NCBI GenBank assembly: GCA_015904075.1
Contig: JABMDH010000003.1
Location: forward strand, 8,365-21,173
Origin: Nitrospira sp.
Lineage (GTDB): Bacteria; Nitrospirota; Nitrospiria; Nitrospirales; Nitrospiraceae
DNA length: 12,809 bases
Direction: 5' to 3'
Positions within the stretch are counted from its first letter, which is position 1, and each line of letters starts with the position of its first letter. The notes under the pieces are model-generated. The model saw only the letters and a list, made by a program, of their open reading frames with translations. It searched no databases and was not told the origin of the DNA. Shown piece after piece: positions 1 through 7,710 of this stretch. The position numbers were made by a program, and so were the translations under genes.

Positions 1-963
1 GTTCTGGCGCCGTATGTGATTCGGAAGCTCCAGGCACTCAAGCTAGGCCAGCAAGTACGCGAGGATGGGCCCAAACGGCATCTCGCCAAGAGCGGTACGC
101 CGACGATGGGCGGGATCTTAATCATTTTTGCCGTCACGCTGTCGACGTTGTTATGGGCCGATATCTCACGGCCCATCATTTGGCTGGTTCTTGCGGCTAC
201 GCTGGGCTTCTTCGCCATCGGGTTTGCAGACGACTATCTCAAGTTTGTGAAAGCCCAATCGAAAGGGCTGTCGGCAGGGCAGAAGTTTACGGCACAGGTC
301 GGCGTCGCGCTGGCGATTGCGCTCACGCTGTATTTCTTGCCCGGCTACAGCACAAAGCTCAGTGTGCCGTTTTTTAAGAATTTCATGCCGGACCTCGGAT
401 GGTTCTATGTTGTGTTTGCGGTGTTGGTCATTGTCGGCAGTTCCAATGCCGTCAACCTCACCGACGGCCTCGATGGGCTCGCAGTCGGGCCGGTCATGAT
501 TGCCGCACTGGCGTATACGGTGGTGGCCTACGTGACGGGCCATCGGCTGATGTCGGAGTATCTGCTGATTCCCCATATCGATGGAGCGGGAGAGTTAGCA
601 GTCTTCACGGCGTCGATTTTGGGATCGAGTTTGGGATTTCTCTGGTTCAATACCTATCCAGCTTCCGTGTTTATGGGAGATGTGGGTTCGCTTCCGCTCG
701 GCGCGGCGCTCGGGACGGTGGCGGTCATCAGTAAACACGAGTTGCTGTTGTTGCTGGTTGGAGGAGTGTTCGTCATCGAAGCCGTATCCGTCATTTTTCA
801 GGTGGTGTCGTTCAAGTCGAGGGGGCAGCGGATTTTCCTGATGGCGCCGATTCATCACCACTTCGAGATGAAGGGATGGGAAGAACCCAAGGTGGTGGTG
901 CGTCTGTGGATCATTGCCATTTTGCTGGCGTTATTGAGCTTGAGCACGCTCAAGTTACGGTGA
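1..963 (+). CDS. mraY: MraY, phospho-MurNAc-pentapeptide transferase (5' partial)
   Basis: Integral membrane enzyme that moves phospho-MurNAc-pentapeptide from UDP onto undecaprenyl phosphate, giving lipid I. The frame is open from base 1 (VLAPYVIRKL...), so the start and roughly the first 40-45 residues, including the first membrane segment, lie upstream; the GTG at 16 is internal. In the visible 320 residues I see the family motifs in order: HLAKSGTPTMGG near 27-38, the acidic ADDYLK near 76-81, NLTDGLDGLA near 152-161, the FMGDVGS segment near 224-230 and the PIHHHFEMKGW cytoplasmic loop near 283-293. These hold the Mg2+ and substrate-binding Asp and His residues. Hydrophobic stretches between them fit the multi-span topology. 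It stops at 961-963, four bases before murD. Nothing looks damaged; identification is very secure. Confidence 0.97.
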   Translation, partial: VLAPYVIRKLQALKLGQQVREDGPKRHLAKSGTPTMGGILIIFAVTLSTLLWADISRPIIWLVLAATLGFFAIGFADDYLKFVKAQSKGLSAGQKFTAQVGVALAIALTLYFLPGYSTKLSVPFFKNFMPDLGWFYVVFAVLVIVGSSNAVNLTDGLDGLAVGPVMIAALAYTVVAYVTGHRLMSEYLLIPHIDGAGELAVFTASILGSSLGFLWFNTYPASVFMGDVGSLPLGAALGTVAVISKHELLLLLVGGVFVIEAVSVIFQVVSFKSRGQRIFLMAPIHHHFEMKGWEEPKVVVRLWIIAILLALLSLSTLKLR

Positions 964-967
964 CGGG

Positions 968-2377
968 ATGGTGAGCGAAGACATCATGGATATGGCGGGC
1001 AGGAAGGTCACGGTGGTGGGGCTTGCTAGAAGCGGGGTTGCCGCTGCTCGCTTGTTGCAAGAAGCCGGAGCGGTTGTCACGGTGGCTGATCAAAAAGATA
1101 AATCAGAATTGGGCCGTGCCGTTGAACAGCTGGAGCAGTCGGCTGTTGCGATGACACTAGGCGCTCGATATGAGTCGGCAATCGAGACTGCCGATCTCGT
1201 GGTCATCAGCCCGGGTGTTTCCTATCGTTTGGACGCGCTGAACCGTGCGCGTCATCGGGGAGTGAAGGTCATCAGCGAGCTTGAGCTGGCTTCCCGATTT
1301 CTCTCCGCTCCCATTCTGGCCGTCACCGGCACCAACGGGAAGAGCACGACGGTGACATTAATTGGGAAAATGTTGCAGCAGAGCGGAAAGCGGGTGTTTG
1401 TGGGAGGAAATCTGGGCACGGCGCTCAGTGAGGGGGCCGGGCAGGCGCTACAGGCGTCCCGGTTGGGCCAGCCCAGTCCGTTCGACGCCTTGGTGGTAGA
1501 AGTCTCCAGTTTTCAACTTGAGACGGTAGAGCAGTTTCATCCGTGGATTGCCGGGATACTCAACGTCACGGTTGATCATCAGGATCGATATGACTCAATT
1601 GAGGAATATATCGCGGCCAAACACCGGATTTTCGAAAATCAGCTCCCCTCTGATTACGCGCTCTTCAACCTGGATGATGCGCGGGTGGCGGCACTCAGGA
1701 AGAACGTGAAGGCCCGTATTCTGGGTTTCACCAGGACTCAGACCTTGCCGCCGGATGTGGCGGGAGGAACCTATCTCGAGGGTGGACGGATCATGACCAC
1801 CGTCACCGGTCAGCTCCAGGAAGTTTGTCAGCGCAGTGAGATCAAGATCATCGGGGATCACAACGTTGAGAACGTGATGGCAGCGGCTACGTATGCGTTG
1901 TTAAGCGGTTGTTCGCTCGACGTCGTTCGCCGGGTCCTTGCGGAGTTTCCAGGACTGGAGCATGCCTTGGAGATCGTGCGGGAGCGGCGCGGCGTGCGGT
2001 TCGTTAACGACTCGAAGGGGACCAATGTGGATGCGACGCTTAAGGCGTTGGAAAGTATCGACCAACCGATTTGGCTGATTGCCGGCGGGCGGGACAAGGG
2101 TGGAGATTTTTCCCGGTTGGCTCCTCTCATTCGCCAGCGAGTGAAACGGTTGCTGTTGATCGGCGAGGCTGCGCCGCTTCTTGCACATGCGGTGCAAGGA
2201 TATGACGCAATCGACCGGGCCGGGACATTACGTGAGGCGATCGAACGTGCGGCGGCCGGGGCAACGGCTGGCGAAGTCGTGCTGATGTCGCCGGCCTGTG
2301 CGAGCTTTGACATGTTTGCCGATTACCAGGACCGGGGCCGTCAGTTTAAAGCCGTGGTGCAATCCTTGCCGGCGTAA
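968..2377 (+). CDS. murD: MurD, UDP-MurNAc-L-Ala:D-Glu ligase
   Basis: Cytoplasmic ATP-dependent Mur ligase adding D-glutamate to UDP-MurNAc-L-alanine. 469 residues from ATG 968, normal for the family. Three Mur domains are visible: an N-terminal Rossmann domain (VTVVGLARSG near 14-23), the ATPase domain with P-loop GTNGKST at 121-127, the VSSFQLE segment near 179-185, NVTVDHQDRY at 199-208 and the AAKHRIF lysine region near 216-222 (K218 corresponds to the carbamylated Lys), then the C-terminal domain with NDSKGTNVDAT near 347-357, GGRDKGGDF near 373-381 and SPACASFDMF at 441-450. The start is uncertain: ATG 986 or ATG 992 would remove six or eight residues and begin closer to the conserved core, and no strong ribosome site decides between them. 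Preceded by mraY at four bases, followed by ftsW after 34 bases. Confidence 0.96.
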   Translation: MVSEDIMDMAGRKVTVVGLARSGVAAARLLQEAGAVVTVADQKDKSELGRAVEQLEQSAVAMTLGARYESAIETADLVVISPGVSYRLDALNRARHRGVKVISELELASRFLSAPILAVTGTNGKSTTVTLIGKMLQQSGKRVFVGGNLGTALSEGAGQALQASRLGQPSPFDALVVEVSSFQLETVEQFHPWIAGILNVTVDHQDRYDSIEEYIAAKHRIFENQLPSDYALFNLDDARVAALRKNVKARILGFTRTQTLPPDVAGGTYLEGGRIMTTVTGQLQEVCQRSEIKIIGDHNVENVMAAATYALLSGCSLDVVRRVLAEFPGLEHALEIVRERRGVRFVNDSKGTNVDATLKALESIDQPIWLIAGGRDKGGDFSRLAPLIRQRVKRLLLIGEAAPLLAHAVQGYDAIDRAGTLREAIERAAAGATAGEVVLMSPACASFDMFADYQDRGRQFKAVVQSLPA

Positions 2378-2384
2378 GGCCGGC
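2368..2384 (+). other. Short GC-rich hairpin across the murD stop codon
   Basis: GCCGGC (2368-2373), a five-base loop containing the murD TAA, and GCCGGC again (2379-2384) can form a 6-bp all-GC stem. It ends seven bases before the ftsW ribosome-binding purines (GAGGAG, 2391-2396). No T-run follows, so it is not an intrinsic terminator. Whether it matters for ftsW translation is inference only. Confidence 0.35.
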
Positions 2385-2411
2385 TAGCCAGAGGAGATGT
2401 GACACTGAACG

Positions 2412-3689
2412 ATGTCTCAGAGATCCGCAGGGACGCTGACGCTGCCCTGGACCACAGCCAGTCCGCGCGCGACAAAACGGGTCGCGATGGATCATTCATT
2501 GCTGATCATCACGATTATTCTAGCGCTCGTCGGGTTAGTGATGGTCTTCAGCGCGAGCGCAGTTGTGGCGGGCAATCGATTCCACGACCCGGGATATTTC
2601 CTCAAGCGGCAGCTTGCCTGGCTGGCGTTCGGTTTCTTACTTCTGCATCTGGCGTCCCACATCGACTATGTCTGGTGGAAACGGTTGTCGATCCCTCTTC
2701 TCGGCCTGACAGCGGTCCTACTGGTTATGGTGTTGATACCGTCGTTGGGGGTGTCGGCAAAGGGTGCCAGGCGGTGGTTGCGCCTAGGACCGATATCAGT
2801 TCAACCGGCGGAGATCGCAAAACTGGTCGCCGTCATGTATCTCGCGGCGTATCTCGCAAAGAAGGAAGACCGTCTCACAGGTTTCATGAGCGGTCTGGCG
2901 CCGGCACTACTGGTCATTGGAGCCCTCGGTGGGCTGGTGCTTTTGGAACCAGATTTGGGGACGGTCGTGGTGATGGGATCGGTCGCAATCGGCCTTTTGT
3001 TTCTGGGCGGCGCGCGGCTTTCCCACCTGCTCTCGCTGGGGTTGTGTGCGGTGCCGGCTGTGTTGGTACTCGTCCTCAGCTCAAGTTATCGGCGTCAGCG
3101 GCTGATGACGTTTTTGGCTCCATGGAAAGATGCGTCGGATGCGGGCTTTCAGATTACGCAATCGTTTCTGGCTTTCGGCAGCGGCGGTCTGTTCGGGGTC
3201 GGGTTGGGCGAAGGCAAACAAAAACTTTTTTTTCTGCCGGAGGCGCATACCGACTTTGTGTTGGCGCTGGTGGGGGAAGAACTTGGATTGGTCGGGACGG
3301 GGGTCATCATCCTGCTCTTCGCGCTATTCGCCGTCAGAGGCTTTCAGGTGGGGGAAGAGCTTGGATTGATCGGGACGGGGGTCATCATCCTGCTCTTCGC
3401 ACTCTTCGCCATCAGAGGCTTTCAGGTTGCCGCGAGGGCGAGGATGCCGTTCGGTCGGTATCTTGGTATGGGGATCACGCTGCTTATCGGCGTTCAAGCC
3501 CTGATCAATGCCTGTGTCGTCACGGGGTTGGTGCCGACCAAAGGATTGACCTTACCGTTTGTGAGTTACGGCGGGTCCTCGTTGGTGACCTGCATGTTTG
3601 GGGTGGGGATTTTGTTGAATATTTCTCGGGACCGGCAGACGGGACGAGAAGACTCGGGGCGTCGGGGCGAAGGGCCGAGTCGACGATGA
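2412..3689 (+). CDS. ftsW: FtsW, septal lipid II polymerase (SEDS family), with internal duplication
   Basis: Polytopic SEDS-family glycosyltransferase that polymerises lipid II at the division septum with its cognate class B PBP. 425 residues from ATG 2412, preceded by GAGGAG at 2391-2396; ATG 2487 (MDHSLL) is an alternative start. Family landmarks: MVFSASAVVA near 44-53, KGARRWLRLGPISVQPAEIAKL around 117-138, LLEPDLGT near 177-184, the LPEAHTDF motif near 275-282 with the functional Asp at 281, and PTKGLTLPFVSYGGSS at 375-390. Residues 287-312 and 313-338 are near-identical 26-residue copies (VGEELGL...RGFQ), each containing one predicted transmembrane helix; without one copy the protein would be 399 residues. 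An extra helix would reverse the side of the membrane on which the PTKGLTLP loop lies, so activity is doubtful unless one copy stays out of the bilayer or the duplication is an assembly error. Overlaps murG by four bases. Confidence 0.94.
   Translation: MSQRSAGTLTLPWTTASPRATKRVAMDHSLLIITIILALVGLVMVFSASAVVAGNRFHDPGYFLKRQLAWLAFGFLLLHLASHIDYVWWKRLSIPLLGLTAVLLVMVLIPSLGVSAKGARRWLRLGPISVQPAEIAKLVAVMYLAAYLAKKEDRLTGFMSGLAPALLVIGALGGLVLLEPDLGTVVVMGSVAIGLLFLGGARLSHLLSLGLCAVPAVLVLVLSSSYRRQRLMTFLAPWKDASDAGFQITQSFLAFGSGGLFGVGLGEGKQKLFFLPEAHTDFVLALVGEELGLVGTGVIILLFALFAVRGFQVGEELGLIGTGVIILLFALFAIRGFQVAARARMPFGRYLGMGITLLIGVQALINACVVTGLVPTKGLTLPFVSYGGSSLVTCMFGVGILLNISRDRQTGREDSGRRGEGPSRR
3270..3425 (+). repeat. 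78-bp in-frame tandem duplication inside ftsW
   Basis: Two adjacent 78-bp units, 3270-3347 and 3348-3425, match at 73 of 78 positions by my count. The differences are GAA/GAG, GTC/ATC, GCG/GCA, CTA/CTC and GTC/ATC: three silent and two Val-to-Ile. Each unit encodes 26 residues starting VGEELGL and ending RGFQ. The units are in the same frame and keep ftsW open. The pattern of mismatches resembles strain-level variation under purifying selection. Confidence 0.97.
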
Positions 3690-4810
3690 CGATCGTGATT
3701 GCCGCAGGAGGAACCGGTGGACATGTTTATCCGGCTGTGGCTCTGGCCCGAGAGTTCCTGCGCCGCGATTCGTCTACGAAGATTCTTTTTGTCGGGACCA
3801 CGCGAGGGATCGAATCGAAGGTGCTTGCGCATGAAGGGTTTGAGCTGGAGTTCATCACCGCCAAGCCTGTCATGGGGAAAGGGGTACTCGCTGTGATGCA
3901 GGGCCTACTTTCTTTGCCGGCGGGACTCTGGCAGTCGTTGAGGATTCTCCGGCAACGCCGGGCGGATGTGGTGATCGGTGTGGGAGGCTATACAAGTCCG
4001 ACGATGCTTGCAGCGGCGGCGATGCGAGGAACGGCACGCGTGATTGTGGAGCCGAATGCCTATCCTGGCATGGCAAATAAGGCAGTGGCTCCGTTTGCGC
4101 AACGGATTTTTCTGGCATTCGAATCGGCGGCGGCGGCGTTCGATCGGCAAAAAGTACGGGTGGTCGGGACGCCGATCCGGCGGGAGTTTCTGGCGCAGGT
4201 TGGGGAGATCGAGTTGCCGCCGGATGCAGTGCGCCGGCATCTGCTCGTATTCGGCGGAAGCCAAGGAGCCAAGGCGATCAATAGTACGATGCTGGACGGA
4301 GTGGCCTCACTCATGGAACGCCTTCCCAGCTTGGCGATCACGCATCAGACAGGCGACGCGGATTGTCAGCGAGTGCGTGAGGCCTATGGAAGGGCAGGCG
4401 TGCAGGCGGAGGTCGTCCCCTTTCTCTACGACATGCCGAAGGTTCTGCGGACGGCCGATCTGGTTGTGGCGCGAGCAGGAGCCATGACGATTGCAGAACT
4501 GACGGCGTGCGGGAAGCCGGCCATTCTGATTCCGCTGCCGACGGCAATTTATGACCATCAGATGAAAAATGCGCGGGCAATGGAAGCGGGCGGCGGGGCC
4601 ATGGTTTTGCCACAAGCGGATCTGACCGGCGCGACACTGAGTGAGTCGATCAGCGCCATTTTGCTGAACCCGCAACGGCTCCAGGCAATGAGTGCCAAGA
4701 GTCGTGAGATGAGGCGAATCAATGCCGGCGAGGTGATCGTTCGTGAATGTTATGCGCTCATGGGGGTGACACATGACATCGACAGGTCTGTTGGAGCGGC
4801 AGGAGCCTAA
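3686..4810 (+). CDS. murG: MurG, UDP-GlcNAc transferase making lipid II
   Basis: Membrane-associated GT-B glycosyltransferase that transfers GlcNAc from UDP-GlcNAc to lipid I. 374 residues from ATG 3686, which overlaps the ftsW stop in an ATGA arrangement, indicating translational coupling. N-terminal lipid-I-binding domain: [16 protein letters not shown] at 6-21, IGVGGYTS near 97-104 and the [11 protein letters not shown] segment near 122-132. C-terminal UDP-GlcNAc domain: [12 protein letters not shown] near 188-199, [17 protein letters not shown] at 262-278 and [12 protein letters not shown] at 285-296. All glycine-rich loops and the sugar-nucleotide-binding Glu region are intact. The same reading frame stays open upstream through ftsW to 2399, but that extension has no MurG similarity and is a shadow. 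Length and motifs are normal. Confidence 0.97.
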   Translation: MTIVIAAGGTGGHVYPAVALAREFLRRDSSTKILFVGTTRGIESKVLAHEGFELEFITAKPVMGKGVLAVMQGLLSLPAGLWQSLRILRQRRADVVIGVGGYTSPTMLAAAAMRGTARVIVEPNAYPGMANKAVAPFAQRIFLAFESAAAAFDRQKVRVVGTPIRREFLAQVGEIELPPDAVRRHLLVFGGSQGAKAINSTMLDGVASLMERLPSLAITHQTGDADCQRVREAYGRAGVQAEVVPFLYDMPKVLRTADLVVARAGAMTIAELTACGKPAILIPLPTAIYDHQMKNARAMEAGGGAMVLPQADLTGATLSESISAILLNPQRLQAMSAKSREMRRINAGEVIVRECYALMGVTHDIDRSVGAAGA

Positions 4811-4871
4811 TGCGACAGATGTATGGGATTCTAGGTTGCGTAGATCGGCCGGATCACAAGGGGTAAGGCGT

Positions 4872-5012
4872 ATGGCGATGTTTCGTAAGACCCAGCAGAT
4901 TCATCTTGTCGGAATTGGCGGTGCAGGCATGAGCGGTATCGCCGAGGTTCTGCTGACGATGGGATACAAAGTGACCGGCTCGGATTTGCAGACATGTTGG
5001 CCCGGATTCTGA
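4872..5012 (+). pseudogene. murC: MurC N-terminal remnant (UDP-MurNAc:L-Ala ligase, truncated)
   Basis: The first 40 residues from ATG 4872 are a clear MurC start: basic lead, then [19 protein letters not shown] (10-28), the nucleotide-binding Gly-rich loop of the N-terminal domain, and [10 protein letters not shown] (31-40). After that the match stops; six unrelated residues (TCWPGF) lead to TGA at 5010-5012. A full MurC has about 460 residues, so the ATPase domain (GTHGKTT P-loop) and the C-terminal domain are absent. The start has good purines, AAGGGG and TAAGG at 4858-4868, and is 61 bases after murG. An in-frame ATG at 4773 would extend it inside murG, but that lead is not MurC-like. The fragment cannot be an active ligase. 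The break coincides with the entry into ddl sequence near 4990. Confidence 0.9.
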
Positions 5013-5596
5013 AAGGAGCGAAGCTGACGTTGCCGGTGGTCGTGAAGCCGGCCTCACAAGGTTCCACGATCGGGGTCACGATCGTGCGCCGGGCGGCGCA
5101 ATGGAAAAACGCCGTGGCTCTCGCACATCGCTATGATCCGGAGGCCATGGTTGAGGCCTTTATCCCCGGGCATGAGGTCACAGTTGCCGTTCTGGGAATT
5201 GCGTCCGGAGAGCCGAAAGTTCTGCCGGCCATCGAGATTGTTGCACCTGACGGGTTTTATGACTTTGCTGCGAAATACCAAAAAGGCAAAACACAGTATC
5301 TCTGCCCGGCTCCACTCCCGGCCAAGATTCTTAAGCAGATCGGAGACCTGGGTCGCCGAACGTTCCAAGTCTTGGGGTGTGAAGGCGCTGCGCGTGTGGA
5401 CTTTCGAATTACGCCGAAGGGCCGCCCGTATGTCCTGGAAATCAACACGGTGCCCGGTATGACGGAAACGAGTTTATTGCCGATGGCGGCGGCGCAAGCA
5501 GGAATTGACTATGACCAGTTAGTCGAATGGATTTTGCAGTCGGCGCTCGATCGTGCCGGACGGTCTGCACAGTCTGCAGAAAGAGAGTCGGTATGA
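4994..5596 (+). pseudogene. ddl: D-alanine:D-alanine ligase, C-terminal fragment
   Basis: 200 residues from ATG 4994 match the C-terminal 60% of Ddl, an ATP-grasp enzyme making D-Ala-D-Ala. Visible parts: LPVVVKPASQGSTIGV (13-28; ATP-binding Lys18 and loop Ser24), AMVEAFIPGHEVTVAVLG (51-68), FYDFAAKYQKGKTQYLCPA (88-106; the omega loop with Lys94 and Tyr95), GAARVDF (131-137; catalytic Arg and metal Asp), LEINTVPGMTETSLLPMA (148-165; metal ligands Glu149 and Asn151, Ser160). About 120-130 N-terminal residues are missing, including the SxEREVSL-type substrate motif and the first ATP-contact Lys, so ligase activity is not expected. The fragment is two frames over from the murC remnant, so the two are not a fusion protein. 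ATG 4994 has no evident ribosome site. The stop overlaps the ftsQ ATG by four bases, as an intact ddl would. Confidence 0.9.
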
Positions 5597-6465
5597 AGGG
5601 GTTGTTTCGGAAGGGTAAGCCTGCTTCTTTGGCCGGGCCAAGACAGAATCAGTGGAAGGGCTCGCGCATGGGGGAAGGAATGAGTCGGCAGGCAGAAGCC
5701 AAGCGGGCCAGCGCTATCGCCAAACGGATCGTTCTCATGCGGTGGAGCGGGGTGATCGTCGGTGTGGTTCTGATCGGGTGGGCCATCGCCATGGGCATAC
5801 AACAGTCCGGGCCGTTCTTTCGACAGCTGCTCGAAATCAAACAGGTGACTGTGGATGGGGTACGTCATCTTGACAGGAAGGAAGTGATCGAACTCGTCAA
5901 TCTGAAGTCCGGCACGCCACTGCACCACATTGTGACGTCGGCGATTAAGGAACGGGTGGAATCTCATCCATGGATTAAGGAAGCAACGGTGGAGCGTGTA
6001 CCGTTTCATGAGTTGCGCATATCCATAAGAGAGCGAACGCCCGCTGCGGTCATTCGAACCGGTTCGGAAAACGTGCTCAGCGATACTGAAGGTCATGTGT
6101 TGGGCCGCCTTGCTCAGACGGACGATGTGTCGTTGCCGATGGTGACGGGTGTCGATCTCAAGAAGCTTCTTCGAGGCGATGAACAGGTACGACAGGCAGT
6201 TGTGTCCGGGATCGAGCTAACGAAACTCATGGGACAGGTCTACGGGGGGCGTTTGCAAGTGAATGCGGCGAATCCCGCCGACCTGGTGGCGTCCGTCCGA
6301 GGCGTTCAGTTCCACTTCGGCGAAGGAGCCATTGGCGATCAGTGGGAGCGGTTTCAGCAAGTCAAGCCGGCGGTGAAGACGCTGAGTCTTGATGGGTATG
6401 GCGACGGAGCCAACGATGTAGATCTCCGGTACGAGAATCGGATCGTCGTACGGGAAAGGGGGTGA
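5593..6465 (+). CDS. ftsQ: FtsQ, divisome POTRA-domain protein
   Basis: Bitopic inner-membrane protein that links early and late divisome parts through FtsB/FtsL. 290 residues from ATG 5593, which overlaps the ddl TGA (ATGA). Layout: a basic cytoplasmic tail (1-48, rich in Lys/Arg), one transmembrane helix around 50-68 (WSGVIVGVVLIGWAIAMGI), a POTRA domain about 80-149 (EIKQVTVDGVRHLDRKEVIEL, then HPWIKEATVERVPFHELRISIRERTP), and the FtsQ beta domain to the end (LSDTEGHVL near 162-170, then a C-terminal LRYENRIVVRE strand). Order ddl-ftsQ-ftsA-ftsZ is the classic dcw arrangement. An upstream in-frame start would lie inside ddl and is unlikely. No defect seen. Confidence 0.93.
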   Translation: MKGLFRKGKPASLAGPRQNQWKGSRMGEGMSRQAEAKRASAIAKRIVLMRWSGVIVGVVLIGWAIAMGIQQSGPFFRQLLEIKQVTVDGVRHLDRKEVIELVNLKSGTPLHHIVTSAIKERVESHPWIKEATVERVPFHELRISIRERTPAAVIRTGSENVLSDTEGHVLGRLAQTDDVSLPMVTGVDLKKLLRGDEQVRQAVVSGIELTKLMGQVYGGRLQVNAANPADLVASVRGVQFHFGEGAIGDQWERFQQVKPAVKTLSLDGYGDGANDVDLRYENRIVVRERG

Positions 6466-6470
6466 TCGCC

Positions 6471-7703
6471 ATGCCGAAACGAGATCAAATCCTTGTCGGA
6501 CTGGATATTGGAACAACCAAAATTTGTGCGATCGTCGCGGAGATTCTCGACGCAGGAGGGTTAAACGTCATTGGCGTCGGATCGAGTCCTTCTCGCGGAT
6601 TACGCAAGGGAGTGGTTGTTGATATCGAGAGTACGGTGGAATCGATCAAGAAGGCTGTTGAAGAGGCCGAATTGATGGCGGCGGTGCAGATCAACTCAGT
6701 CTACACCGGCATTGCCGGTAGCCATATTTCTGCCGAGAACTGCAAAGGGGTCGTGGCGCTGAAGCGCGCGGAAGTCACGCGCGAGGACATTCATCGGGCA
6801 ATCGAGAGTGCGCGAACGGTGGCCGTCATCCCGCACGAACGCCGCATTCTGCATGTGCTGCCGCGGGAGTTTATGGTGGACGGGCAGGAAGGTGTGCGTG
6901 AGCCGCTTGGCTTGTCGGGCAACCGTCTAGAAGTGAACGTGCATGTCATCACGGGAGCCGTGACTTCGGCGCAAAATATCATCAAGAGCGTCAATCGGGC
7001 GGGCCTCGATGTGGTGGACATCATTCTTCAGCCGCTGGCGTCCAGCGAAGCGGTGTTGAGCCAGGAAGAACGAGACTTGGGTGTGGCGATGGTGGACTTG
7101 GGCGGCGGCACCACGGACTTGGCTATCTTTCTCGACGGCAGTATCAGGCATTCCGCCGTGTTGCCTATTGGGGGGCTGAATCTGACGAAGGATTTGGCGA
7201 TCGGTCTTCTCACCTCACAAACTGAGGCGGAAAAAATCAAGACCCATCACGGCACTGCGCGCACGGAATTGGTTACCGGCCATCAGATCGTCGACGTGCC
7301 ATCTGTCGGAGACCGTCCGGCTCGGACGTTCTCACGTCGGGACATTGCCGAAATCCTCGAGCCGCGCGTGGAAGAAATGTTTGAACTTGTGCGAAGGGAG
7401 ATTGCGCGCGCCGGCTATGAAGGCATGTTGGGGGCCGGGGTGGTTATTACCGGTGGAACGTCGTTGTTGGAAGGGATGCCGGATGCAGCCGAAAAGGTGC
7501 TGAACCTTCCGGCCCGCCGGGGGATGCCTTCGGGCGTCGGAGGGCTTCGAGACATTGTCGGGCATCCCAGTTATGCAACGGGGGTGGGATTATTGCTGCA
7601 TGCTCGACGGCATGCCGATGAGTTGGAGACGGCCGGGCTTCGCAATGGGGGACCCTGGTCAAAAATGGTTGGGTGGACGAAGCGGGTATTGGAAGTTTTT
7701 TAA
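6471..7703 (+). CDS. ftsA: FtsA, actin-like membrane anchor of the Z ring
   Basis: Actin-fold ATPase that tethers FtsZ filaments to the inner membrane. I choose ATG 6471 (410 residues, AAAGGGGG upstream at 6455-6462); a GTG at 6462 overlapping the ftsQ stop would add three residues. Motifs: phosphate 1 loop LDIGTTKICAIV (11-22), the 1C subdomain about 80-165, phosphate 2 DLGGGTTDLAIF (209-220), the LPIGGLNLTKDLA segment (231-243) and the adenosine motif ITGGTSLLEGM (326-336). The last 17 residues (GPWSKMVGWTKRVLEVF) form an amphipathic, basic/aromatic helix, the standard membrane-targeting tail. Normal length, no defects. A 58-base gap containing a strong hairpin separates it from ftsZ. Confidence 0.97.
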   Translation: MPKRDQILVGLDIGTTKICAIVAEILDAGGLNVIGVGSSPSRGLRKGVVVDIESTVESIKKAVEEAELMAAVQINSVYTGIAGSHISAENCKGVVALKRAEVTREDIHRAIESARTVAVIPHERRILHVLPREFMVDGQEGVREPLGLSGNRLEVNVHVITGAVTSAQNIIKSVNRAGLDVVDIILQPLASSEAVLSQEERDLGVAMVDLGGGTTDLAIFLDGSIRHSAVLPIGGLNLTKDLAIGLLTSQTEAEKIKTHHGTARTELVTGHQIVDVPSVGDRPARTFSRRDIAEILEPRVEEMFELVRREIARAGYEGMLGAGVVITGGTSLLEGMPDAAEKVLNLPARRGMPSGVGGLRDIVGHPSYATGVGLLLHARRHADELETAGLRNGGPWSKMVGWTKRVLEVF

Positions 7704-7710
7704 CGAAGGT

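Noticed and set aside
2399..3685. 429-codon open frame over ftsW, continuous with murG
   Set aside because: It has Arg/Gly-rich, unstructured wording and no MurG-like start; real FtsW motifs are in the other frame and MurG begins at 3686. It is open by chance in GC-rich DNA.
4872..5596. A MurC-Ddl fusion protein, as known in some bacteria
   Set aside because: Known fusions join two complete enzymes in one frame. Here both are truncated and the frames differ, with TGA at 5010-5012 ending the MurC part.
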